Assembly (NCBI GenBank): GCA_902806215.1
Contig: CADCVT010000497.1
Coordinates: 1 to 10,605, forward strand
Origin: an uncultured Solirubrobacteraceae bacterium
GTDB lineage: Bacteria; Actinomycetota; Thermoleophilia; Solirubrobacterales; Solirubrobacteraceae
Length of the DNA: 10,605 nucleotides
Reading direction: 5' to 3'
The notes beneath the pieces were generated by a model. That model was not told the origin of the DNA. It saw only the letters and a list, made by a program, of their open reading frames with translations, and searched no databases. The translations under genes were made by a program, and so were the position numbers. Positions 1 to 6,712 of this stretch are shown here, piece by piece (the first letter of the stretch is position 1; each line of letters opens with the position of its first letter).

Positions 1-1129
1 CGAGCTTCCGCGCGGCAGCGAGCGCGTCGTCCGGCCCGAGGGCGCGGGCGGCCGCCAGCCCCGGTGCGGGGTCGGGTCCGGACCGCGCCGGCGGTGGGGC
101 CGCGGGCGCGGCGTGGTCGGCGAGCAGCTCGCGGTATGCGGCGTCCCGCTGGTCGGCGGCCGCATCCTCGCCGCGCGTGGCGACCACCCACGCCCGGGCC
201 GCGTCCCTCAGCCGCGCGAGCTGCGGGCGGTCGTCGTACAGCTCGTCGAGCGCCGCCTCGAGCGCCGCGGCATCGCCGAAGAGGCGGGCCCGCCCGGCGT
301 GCGCCCGGTGCGCGGGCGCGTCGGAGACGACGGCGACGGCCCCGTTCGCCGCGTAGGTGGCGAGCCGCCAGTCGCTCCGGCCGGCGTTGAACGGCGTCGG
401 CAGCCGCGGGATGAGACCGACGTGCAGGCCCCCGACGAAGTCCCGGTAGTCGCCGAAGGCGCTGAAGGGGTGCAGCTGCACCTGCGTCGGCGCGATCGCA
501 CCGAACGTCTCGCGGAACACGTCTTCGTCACCCATGTACGCGAACGTCGCGTCCGGGTGGCGCGCGCAGAACGACACGACCGCGGGGGCGATCGCGCGCA
601 GCTCGTCGGTGCTCGTCGCCGTCCCGCCCCAGCCGAACACGAAGCCCGGCGGCTTCGCCGGTAGGCGGTCCGGCAGCGGCGTGTACGGATCGAACCGCAG
701 CACCCGACAGTTCACCCCGGCGACGAGATCGACCAAGCCATCCGCGTAGACCTGCACGGCGTCCGCCAGGCTCGCGTGGAACACGAGGCTCTGACGGACC
801 AGCGGACTGCGCAGCGGGTGGCCCTCGCTCGTCCAGTCGGCGGCCGCCACGAAGTTGTCGACGATCTCGAACACCGTGGGCAGGCCGAGCGCGCGACGGG
901 CGCGGACGACGCCCTCGACCTCGGGGTGCGCGAGCATCTGAATCAGCACGAGGTCGGCCGATGCGACGAGCGCGGGCAGCCGTGGGTCGAGCATGTCGCT
1001 CGCCTCGACGGTCCAGCCGCGGAGCCCGAGCAGCGCGGTCAGTGTCGTCTCGTGCATGACGACGAGGCCCTCGTCGCCCCCGCCCTGTGCGTGCGCGCGG
1101 AGGATCAGGAGGCGAGGCGTCCGCGCCAT
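1..1129 (-). CDS. GT-B fold glycosyltransferase, group 1/GT4-like (3' end outside window)
   Basis: This reading frame is open from the ATG at 1129 to the left edge: 376 codons, no stop, so the protein is C-terminally incomplete here. I translated it directly. The N-terminal half begins with a Rossmann-type strand (LLILRAH, residues 7-13) and contains a hydrophobic 'SADLVLIQM' segment. The C-terminal half has 'FVFGWGG' (about residue 165) and a donor-site region around residues 245-270, where FNAGRSDWRLATYAANGAVAVV resembles the GT4 pattern of a conserved basic/acidic patch followed by a small-residue loop before a Val-rich strand. Residues after about 345 are a Pro/Ala-rich linker, so another domain may follow. 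Known for the family: transfer of a nucleotide-activated sugar; the donor and acceptor are not readable. The start overlaps the stop of the upstream methyltransferase (TGATG), implying translational coupling. By context the acceptor may be the peptide encoded at 2280-2444 (inference), but a cell-surface glycan is also possible. Confidence 0.82.
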   Translation of the reverse strand, partial: MARTPRLLILRAHAQGGGDEGLVVMHETTLTALLGLRGWTVEASDMLDPRLPALVASADLVLIQMLAHPEVEGVVRARRALGLPTVFEIVDNFVAAADWTSEGHPLRSPLVRQSLVFHASLADAVQVYADGLVDLVAGVNCRVLRFDPYTPLPDRLPAKPPGFVFGWGGTATSTDELRAIAPAVVSFCARHPDATFAYMGDEDVFRETFGAIAPTQVQLHPFSAFGDYRDFVGGLHVGLIPRLPTPFNAGRSDWRLATYAANGAVAVVSDAPAHRAHAGRARLFGDAAALEAALDELYDDRPQLARLRDAARAWVVATRGEDAAADQRDAAYRELLADHAAPAAPPPARSGPDPAPGLAAARALGPDDALAAARKL

Positions 1130-2268
1130 CAGGTCTTTCGCCAGAACACGGCGTTACGGTCGATCGGTCGGATCTCTGCCCGGATGCCGCGCGCCGCGAG
1201 GAAGCCGTCGACCGCCACGCGGCACGCCTCCACCGAGTTGTAGTCGTCGACCACGACGTAGCCGCCGGGCGATACCCGGTCGTACAGCGCGGTCAGGGCC
1301 TCGCTGGTCGAGCTGTGGAGGTCTGCGTCGATGCGCAGCAGCGCGAGCCGCTCGACCGCCGCGTCCGGCAGCGACTCGGCGAACCAGCCGGGGAGGAAGC
1401 GGACGCCGTCGGAGAGCAGGTCGTACGTCGCGAAGGTCTCCCGCACGGCGGGCAGGCTCGCGGCCAGCCACGGCTGCCGCGGCTCGGAGAAGTCGAGCCC
1501 GGCCGCCACGTCGACGGGGTGCGACGGCTCAGGCAGCCCGGCGAAGGAGTCGGCGACCCAGGTGACGCGCGCCTCCTCGTCGTAGGCGACCTGGAGCGCC
1601 CGCAGGAAGACCGAGGCGCCGCCGCGGCACACGCCGGCCTCGAGGAAGTCGCCGGGAACCTCGTCGGCGAAGACGCGGACGGCGCAGCGCTCGAGGTTCT
1701 CCAGACGCCGCAGGCCGATCATCGTGTGGGCGTCCGGTGAGGGCCGCCCCCTCCACGGAAGGCCGTCGCGCTTCGCCTCGATCAGCTCCGTGAACTGCTC
1801 GGCATGGGCGTACCGGATGTCCCGCATGAGCCTCCGCTGCGCGATCGCGGTGGGCCGCGCGCCCTCCCGTTCCAGGTGGTCGACGCGCAGCTCGTGCTCG
1901 GGGTAGATCAGGTTGACGAGCGCCCGTGCGAGGAGGTCGAGGTACCGTCGCCGCACCTTCGTGACGCCGGCCGGGGCCTCGAGCACGTCGGCGCGGCCCT
2001 GCTCGCGCAAGCCTTCGACGAACGTCGCCACCGACGTCGCGCACTCGTCCTCGCCGACGTCGAACTCGCGGCGCACCCGTTCGCACAGCGCCCCGAGGGT
2101 CGTGGGCACGCTCAGCCCATCCACGATCGCCGCCGCGACGCCGTCGAGGCGGAACGCCGCGTCCGACGCCCGGTCGACGAGGACCGCGTCTCCACCGGAC
2201 CACTGGAGGTCGACCTGCTCTCCGAGCACGAGCGCCCGCTCCGCGCGGCCGGCGAGGTGCGCGGGCAC
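1129..2268 (-). CDS. PqqD-like (RRE) domain fused to TylF/MycF-type O-methyltransferase
   Basis: The protein is 379 residues from the GTG at 2268. Residues about 10-100 look like PqqD, the RiPP recognition element: a 'VLVD...FRLDGVAAAIVDGL' segment, a 'TTLGALCERVRREFDV' helix and an 'FVEGLREQG' helix, matching the PqqD order of strand, 'LN-x-ga-x-i', then two helices. Residues about 150-379 match the TylF/MycF macrocin O-methyltransferase family: SAM-binding 'FLEAGVCRGGASVF' (208-221), 'RIDADLHSST' (D314, D316) and 'VVVDDY' (D341, D342), the acidic residues that bind Mg2+ in this family. Family members methylate sugar hydroxyls. An ATG at 2373 would lengthen it, but that adds an Arg-rich tail read out of frame over the upstream peptide gene, so I prefer GTG 2268, 11 bases after that gene's stop; GTG 2229 would cut into PqqD. 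The ribosome site is weak, consistent with coupling. Inference: the RRE docks the enzyme on the leader peptide. Confidence 0.87.
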   Translation of the reverse strand: MPAHLAGRAERALVLGEQVDLQWSGGDAVLVDRASDAAFRLDGVAAAIVDGLSVPTTLGALCERVRREFDVGEDECATSVATFVEGLREQGRADVLEAPAGVTKVRRRYLDLLARALVNLIYPEHELRVDHLEREGARPTAIAQRRLMRDIRYAHAEQFTELIEAKRDGLPWRGRPSPDAHTMIGLRRLENLERCAVRVFADEVPGDFLEAGVCRGGASVFLRALQVAYDEEARVTWVADSFAGLPEPSHPVDVAAGLDFSEPRQPWLAASLPAVRETFATYDLLSDGVRFLPGWFAESLPDAAVERLALLRIDADLHSSTSEALTALYDRVSPGGYVVVDDYNSVEACRVAVDGFLAARGIRAEIRPIDRNAVFWRKT

Positions 2269-2279
2269 CGAGCCCGTGA

Positions 2280-2444
2280 CTACGACGCGTAGGTGGCTGC
2301 GTCGCCGCCGCGGTCGGGGAAGCCGTTCTCGGTCCTGCCGACCTCGATCTCCACGACGTTCGGCTGGTGCCACGGCCGCTTCTCGTCGGCGCCGCCGGCG
2401 ACGGGCTTGTCGAGAGGGCGGTCATCGCGAGGTATGGACATCAT
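2280..2444 (-). CDS. Candidate RiPP precursor peptide, lasso-like (54 aa)
   Basis: A short frame starts at tandem ATGs (2444 and 2441) and ends TAG at 2280. It encodes a charged, Pro/Asp/Arg-rich N-terminus followed by W25-x2-P28-x-V30-x4-V35-x2-T38-x2-G41. That spacing is the same as I recall for paeninodin-type lasso leaders, where W-x2-P binds the PqqD/RRE protein and Thr sits at -2 from the cleavage site. Cutting after E39 leaves a 15-residue core, NGFPDRGGDAATYAS, with Asp at core position 9; cutting one residue later gives Gly1 and Asp8. Either could form a 9- or 8-member macrolactam. The last residue is Ser, as in paeninodin-type cores that carry tail modifications. It sits 11 bases ahead of the RRE-methyltransferase gene. 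An in-frame ATG at 2507 would give 75 residues, but the extra part looks non-coding. Lasso identity is inference; a linear or differently modified RiPP, or an unrelated small protein, remain possible. Confidence 0.68.
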   Translation of the reverse strand: MMSIPRDDRPLDKPVAGGADEKRPWHQPNVVEIEVGRTENGFPDRGGDAATYAS

Positions 2445-2456
2445 TCCAGTGTGGCA
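2441..2456 (-). promoter_or_regulatory. Possible extended -10 element for the peptide operon
   Basis: On the minus strand TGC-CACACT (2456 to 2448) resembles an extended -10 (TGn plus a poor TAnnnT match). The expected transcription start, 6-7 bases on, would fall at or next to the ATG at 2441, giving a leaderless message; no Shine-Dalgarno sequence is visible ahead of either ATG, which fits. No convincing -35 hexamer was found. By hand count the stretch 2431-2510 is about 60% G+C, clearly below its surroundings, as expected of a promoter region. This is a weak motif call. Confidence 0.2.
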
Positions 2457-2514
2457 CGGACGGAGGAGCATCACGTCAGGTCGCACGAGACCGAAGATCG
2501 CGCTCATGGCCGGT

Positions 2515-2931
2515 TCAGGAGGGGGCGTCGAGGTCGACGCGAAGCACGAGCTTCTGCGTGTGCACGGCGCGCAGGGCGGTGTCGTTCACCGGGCGCTTGA
2601 GCCAGCGCAGGCGGGCCTCGGGATCGTCGTCGGGGAGGATCGTCGCGGTGCCGGTGCGCCACCGCCCTCCCGCTCGGACGCGCACGCGCGGGTTCGCCTG
2701 GATGTTCTTGACGTACGACGACGCGTAGCCGTGCTCGGTGACGATCCAGAACGCGCCGCCGCGCAGCCCGTCCCCGACCGGGGTGCGGCGCGGCTCGCCG
2801 CTCTTGCGGCCGGTCGTCTCCAGCAGCGCCACGCCCGGCGCGAGGCCGCGTGCGGCGAGCGGCCGGACGATCCGGTTGACGAGGCGGTTCGTCATGAACC
2901 GCGCGGCGCGGCGCTTGGTGGCGGCGTTCAC
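2515..2931 (-). CDS. Deazaflavin (F420)-dependent nitroreductase/quinone reductase family protein
   Basis: The protein is 138 residues, the usual size of the Ddn-like split beta-barrel family (Pfam 'F420H2-dependent quinone reductase', formerly DUF385). Visible signatures are 'LLETTGRKSGEPRRTPV', the cofactor phosphate-binding loop of the family, and 'YVKNIQANPRVRVRAGG', the conserved N-x2-A-N-P-x-V-x-V segment. Family members transfer hydride from F420H2 (some relatives use FMN or haem) to quinones or other acceptors; the substrate cannot be read. I place the start at GTG 2931 because it forms a GTGA overlap with the stop of the upstream molybdopterin oxidoreductase and gives a basic N-terminus typical of the family. 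The internal ATG at 2895 would give 126 residues and is the alternative. It is co-transcribed with, and probably translationally coupled to, the oxidoreductase, so a shared redox role is plausible but unproven. Confidence 0.86.
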   Translation of the reverse strand: MNAATKRRAARFMTNRLVNRIVRPLAARGLAPGVALLETTGRKSGEPRRTPVGDGLRGGAFWIVTEHGYASSYVKNIQANPRVRVRAGGRWRTGTATILPDDDPEARLRWLKRPVNDTALRAVHTQKLVLRVDLDAPS

Positions 2932-5063
2932 GCGGGCGAGAGGGAGACGGGGATGCCGTTGAGCACCGCCGTGCCGCTCAGCGGCTCGACGAGGTCCTCG
3001 TCGGCGAGGACGTTCGAGTTCGACCCGGCGTGCTCGCGCGCGACGCGCAGCTCCACGCCGTCGACGTCGTGGCCCCACCCGTGCGGGATCGACACGACGC
3101 CGGGCATCACGTCGTCGGTGACCTCGGCCGGCAGCGCGATCTCGCCGACGCGCGACGTGACGCGCACGAGCGCGCCGTCGGTCACCCCGAGCCGCGCGGC
3201 GTCGTCGGGATGCACGTGCGCCGTGCAGCGCAGCGGGCCCGACACGAGCTTCGGCAGGTTGTGCATCCAGGAGTTGTTCGAGCGCAGGTCGCGCCGGCCG
3301 ATCAGGACCATCTGGCCGTTGACGTGCTCGCCCAGCGCCGCGTGCATGCGCTCGACGTCGGCGACCAGCGGCTCCGGCGCGAGCTCGACGCGCCCAACGG
3401 GGGTCTTGAGTGTCTCGGGCAGGCGCGGCTCGAGCGGGCCGAGGTCGATCCCGTGCGGCGCCGCCTCGAGGTCGGCCAGCGACAGCCCGTAGGCGCCGCC
3501 GCGGAGCATCATGTCGAGGATCCGCTCGGGCCCGACGCGCTCGGGGTCGGGCTCGACGCCTTCGCGCCCCGCGACGTCGGCGGCCACCATCGCGTCGATG
3601 CCGGCGACGTCGGCGTCGGGCCCCGCGCCCGCGACGATCCCGGTCAGCCGGAGCAGCGTCTCCCACTCCTGCGGCATGGTCGCCGCGAACACCGGCGCGC
3701 TGTAGTTGGCGACGTTGCGCACCGCGAAGCCGTAGAGCGCGGCGTCGTAGTGCGACTTCTCGAGCGGCGACGGCGCGGGCAGGATCACGTCGGCGTGGCG
3801 GGTGGTCTCGTTGACGTAGATGTCGAGGCTGACCATGAACTCGAGCGACGCGACGGCCCGCGCGAGGCGCTCGGAGTTCGGCGTCGACACGAGCGGGTTG
3901 CCGGCGATCGTGATGAGCGCCCGCACCTGGTCGTCACCCGGCGTCTCGATCTCCTCGGCCAGGCAGGCCACCGGGATCTCGCCGAAGATCTCTGCCGCGC
4001 CGCGGACCCGGCTCGTCCAGCGGCCGAAGCGCGCGCCGCGCCCGCGACCCTCGCCGCGCTTGGCGTGCGCGGGGAGCGGGAACATCGCGCCGCCGGGGCG
4101 GTCGAGGTTGCCGGTCACGCAGTTGAGGACGTCGACGAGCCACGACGCGCTCGTGCCGAAGCGCTGGGTGGTCGTGCCGATCCGCCCGTAGACGGCGGCC
4201 GTGGGCGCCTCCGCGAGCTCGCGCCCGATCCGCCACAGCGTCTCGGCCGGGATGCCGGTCACGCCGCTCACGGCCTCGGGCGCGAAGTCCTGGGCGAGCC
4301 GCTCGACGACCTCGACGCCGTCGGCGAGCGGATGCGCGTCCGCGAGGCCCGAGGCGAACACGACGTGGACAAGCGACATCAGGGCGAGCGCGTCGGTGCC
4401 AGGACGGATCCACACGTGCTCGTCGGCGACCTGCGCCGTGCGCGAGCGGCGCGGGTCGACGACGACGATCCGCCCGCCGCGGGCCTGGATCGCCTTCAGC
4501 CGCCCGCGGACGTCCGGCGCGGTCATCAGCGACCCGTTCGAGGCGAGCGGGTTCGCGCCGAGCATGAGCAGGTAGTCCGTGCGGTCGATGTCCGGCACCG
4601 GCACCACGCCGCCGCCCCCGAACATGTACGCGGAGGCCATCTGCTTGGGGTACTGGTCGACGGTCGAGGCGCTGCAGATGTTCCGCGTCCCCAGCGCCTT
4701 GAGCAGCACGCGCCCGTAGATCAGCGACGCGATGTTGTGGGCGGCCGGGTTGCCGATGTACGCGGCCACCGCGTTGCGGCCGTGCTCGGCGAGCAGCGGT
4801 GGCAGGCGCTCGGCGATGACGCCGAAGGCCTCGTCCCACGACGCCGGCCGCAGGACGCCGTCGGCGCCGCGGACCATCGGCGTGCGCAGGCGGTCGGGAT
4901 CCTCGTGCAGCGCCTGGAGGCCGACGCCCTTGGGGCAGAGGAAGCCCTTGGAGAAGACGTCGTCGTGGTCGCCGCGCACGGAGAGCACCCGATCGCCCTC
5001 CACCTCGACGGCCAGGCCGCAGGTCGCCTCGCAGAAGGGGCAGGTCCGGAAGGCGGTCGCCAC
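2928..5063 (-). CDS. Molybdopterin-dependent oxidoreductase with N-terminal [4Fe-4S] domain
   Basis: The protein is 711 residues from GTG 5063. Residues 8-43 carry C8-x2-C11-x3-C15-x27-C43, the Mo/[4Fe-4S] domain motif, followed by 'PKG'. Bis-MGD-binding segments follow ('YLLMLGANPLASNG', 'IVVVDPRRSRTA', 'ALITIAGNPLVSTPN', 'VILPAPSPLEKS'), and the C-terminus is the molydopterin dinucleotide-binding barrel (about residues 595-711, 'VHPDDAARLGV', 'VSIPHGWGH'). The region 'NIC130SASTV' aligns with the Sec/Cys Mo-ligand region of formate dehydrogenases and NapA, so C130 is the likely ligand. S131 stands where formate dehydrogenase has its catalytic His, which argues against formate oxidation. No Tat signal is visible, so it is probably cytoplasmic. 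The length fits the BisC/FdhF/NarB superfamily. No electron-transfer subunit accompanies it except the coupled small reductase downstream. Substrate unknown. Confidence 0.93.
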   Translation of the reverse strand: MATAFRTCPFCEATCGLAVEVEGDRVLSVRGDHDDVFSKGFLCPKGVGLQALHEDPDRLRTPMVRGADGVLRPASWDEAFGVIAERLPPLLAEHGRNAVAAYIGNPAAHNIASLIYGRVLLKALGTRNICSASTVDQYPKQMASAYMFGGGGVVPVPDIDRTDYLLMLGANPLASNGSLMTAPDVRGRLKAIQARGGRIVVVDPRRSRTAQVADEHVWIRPGTDALALMSLVHVVFASGLADAHPLADGVEVVERLAQDFAPEAVSGVTGIPAETLWRIGRELAEAPTAAVYGRIGTTTQRFGTSASWLVDVLNCVTGNLDRPGGAMFPLPAHAKRGEGRGRGARFGRWTSRVRGAAEIFGEIPVACLAEEIETPGDDQVRALITIAGNPLVSTPNSERLARAVASLEFMVSLDIYVNETTRHADVILPAPSPLEKSHYDAALYGFAVRNVANYSAPVFAATMPQEWETLLRLTGIVAGAGPDADVAGIDAMVAADVAGREGVEPDPERVGPERILDMMLRGGAYGLSLADLEAAPHGIDLGPLEPRLPETLKTPVGRVELAPEPLVADVERMHAALGEHVNGQMVLIGRRDLRSNNSWMHNLPKLVSGPLRCTAHVHPDDAARLGVTDGALVRVTSRVGEIALPAEVTDDVMPGVVSIPHGWGHDVDGVELRVAREHAGSNSNVLADEDLVEPLSGTAVLNGIPVSLSPA

Positions 5064-5074
5064 GCCGGGGACCC

Positions 5075-5080
5075 TACTCT
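5075..5080 (+). promoter_or_regulatory. Possible -10 box of the pyrophosphatase gene
   Basis: TACTCT fits the actinobacterial TAnnnT pattern and ends 11 bases before the GTG at 5092, so transcription would start only about 4-6 bases ahead of the start codon (near-leaderless). There is no clear -35 hexamer; the -35 position would fall inside the first codons of the divergent oxidoreductase gene. The whole divergent spacer is only 5064-5091. Weak motif call. Confidence 0.22.
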
Positions 5081-5091
5081 TCCGATCCTTC

Positions 5092-6708
5092 GTGCGCCCC
5101 GTCTACGTCACCGGCCATCGCAACCCCGACACCGACTCGATCGCGTCCGCGATCGGGTACGCCGAGCTGCGCAACCGGCTCGACCACGACAACACCTACA
5201 TCCCTGTCCGGCTCGGCGACGCCAACGCGCAGACCCGGTGGGTGCTCCAGCGGGCCGGCGTGTCCGAGCCGCGGTACCTGCCGCACATCATGCTCCGCGT
5301 CCGCGACGTGATGGAGCAGGAGTTCGAGCGCTCGCACGGCGACGAGTCCGTCCGGTCGGTCGGCCTCACGATGGCCCAGAAGGACCTCGACCTGCTGCCG
5401 ATCGTCGACGACGACGGCAACCTCGCCGGCGTCATGACCGAGCGGGTGCTCGCCCGCCGCTACATCCGCGAGTCGCGCGAGGCCTCCTCGATCGCCGACG
5501 CCCCGGCGATGATCGGCGCGATCGTCGATGCGCTCGACGGCGAGCTCGCCGTGGGCGAAGACCACGAGGTCGCCGGCCGCGTGTGGGTCTACGCGATGGA
5601 CGAGCGCTGGGAGGACACCGGCATCGACAGGGGCGACATCGTCGTCGTGGGCAACCGCGACGACGCGCAGCGCCGCGTGATCGAGCTCGGGGTCGCCCTG
5701 ATGGTCGTCAGCAACGGCTCGAGACCGTCGGACGAGGTGCTCGCGCTGGCCGAGGAGGGCGGCACCGCGATCGTCCTCTCGCCGCTCGACAGCTACGTCA
5801 GCGGCCGCATGATCACGCTGGCCGCGCCGTGCCGCTCGCTCATGGACCGCGAGCCGCTGACCGTCCACCTCGACGACCTCGTCAACGACGTCACCGAGGA
5901 GGTCAAGGACGTCCACTACGGCGCGGCCGTCGTCATCGACCACGAGCGTCCGGTCGGGCTCGTGACCCGGCGCAGCATCGTCTCGCCGGTCCCGCGGCGC
6001 GTCCTGCTCGTCGACCACGCCGAGCAGGGGCAGTCGGTCCAGGGGATCGAGCAGGCCGAGATCGTCGAGATCCTCGACCACCACCACATCGGGTCGATCG
6101 AGACCCGCGTGCCGGTCCGCGCGACGTTCGACCCCGTCGGGTCCACGGCGACGCTCGTCATCGAGCGCTTCCGCCAGAACGGCATGGAGCCGAGCATGGA
6201 GGCCGCCACCGTGCTGCTCGGCGCCGTCCTCTCCGACACGGTGATCCTGAACTCCCCGACCGCCACCGACCGCGACCGCGCCGTCGTGGAGTACCTCGAG
6301 AAGCGCCTCGACGTCGACGCCACCGAGTTCGGCCGCGAGATGTTCGAGGCGGGCTCCGACGTCTCCGACGCGACGGCCGAGGAGATCGTCACCCGCGACG
6401 CCAAGGAGTACGAGGTGGGGGACGGGACGATCGCGATCGCGCAGATCGAGACCGTCGGCCCGGCCCTCGACGCGCGCCGCGACGAGCTGCTGACCTGCCT
6501 GCAGAAGACCCGCCAGCGCAACGGCCACGCGATGAGCGCGCTCATGGTCACCGACATCCTCGCCGGAGGGACGACCCTGCTCGTCAGCGGCGAGTCCGCA
6601 CCGGTCCACCGAGCCTTCGGCCACGACGGCGACGACGGAGTCGTCGAGCTCCCCGGCGTGATGAGCCGCAAGAAGCAGGTCGCGCCGGTGATCCTCGGGG
6701 CGTTCTAG
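5092..6708 (+). CDS. ppaC: Family II (Mn-dependent) inorganic pyrophosphatase with CBS-DRTGG-CBS regulatory insert
   Basis: The protein is 538 residues from GTG 5092; family II pyrophosphatases without the insert are about 310. It hydrolyses cytosolic pyrophosphate to phosphate. The DHH domain begins at once with 'GHRNPDTDSI' (H9, D13, D15 as metal ligands). It is interrupted by a CBS repeat (about 67-125, 'MTERVLARRYI'), a DRTGG domain (about 130-240) and a second CBS repeat (about 247-300, 'GLVTRRSIV'). It resumes at 'VLLVDHAEQ' (D308, H309) and 'EILDHHHIG' (D329-H331). The DHHA2 domain at the C-terminus ends in 'SRKKQVAPVILGAF', the substrate-binding R-K-K region. Known for CBS-PPases: adenine nucleotides bind the CBS pair (AMP/ADP inhibit, diadenosine polyphosphates activate when DRTGG is present). 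I chose GTG 5092 because the first catalytic motif follows it at residue 8; upstream in-frame sequence only reads antisense to the oxidoreductase. Confidence 0.95.
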   Translation: MRPVYVTGHRNPDTDSIASAIGYAELRNRLDHDNTYIPVRLGDANAQTRWVLQRAGVSEPRYLPHIMLRVRDVMEQEFERSHGDESVRSVGLTMAQKDLDLLPIVDDDGNLAGVMTERVLARRYIRESREASSIADAPAMIGAIVDALDGELAVGEDHEVAGRVWVYAMDERWEDTGIDRGDIVVVGNRDDAQRRVIELGVALMVVSNGSRPSDEVLALAEEGGTAIVLSPLDSYVSGRMITLAAPCRSLMDREPLTVHLDDLVNDVTEEVKDVHYGAAVVIDHERPVGLVTRRSIVSPVPRRVLLVDHAEQGQSVQGIEQAEIVEILDHHHIGSIETRVPVRATFDPVGSTATLVIERFRQNGMEPSMEAATVLLGAVLSDTVILNSPTATDRDRAVVEYLEKRLDVDATEFGREMFEAGSDVSDATAEEIVTRDAKEYEVGDGTIAIAQIETVGPALDARRDELLTCLQKTRQRNGHAMSALMVTDILAGGTTLLVSGESAPVHRAFGHDGDDGVVELPGVMSRKKQVAPVILGAF

Positions 6709-6712
6709 CGGG

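Noticed and set aside
113..664. Plus-strand frames within the first 1.2 kb
   Set aside because: The minus strand carries a continuous glycosyltransferase-like frame with real structural motifs; the plus frames are Arg/Pro-rich shadows of it.
2269..2373. N-terminal extension of the RRE-methyltransferase to the ATG at 2373
   Set aside because: The added 35 residues are an Arg-rich stretch lying over the peptide gene in another frame and do not belong to the PqqD fold.
2515..3666. Reading the small reductase as the C-terminus of a 383-residue protein
   Set aside because: The upstream part of the frame is an Arg/Ala-rich shadow of the molybdopterin oxidoreductase; the reductase family is about 130-150 residues and a GTG at 2931 overlaps the oxidoreductase stop.
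2928..5063. Calling the molybdopterin enzyme a formate dehydrogenase
   Set aside because: The Mo-ligand Cys is followed by Ser rather than the catalytic His, and no partner subunit is present.
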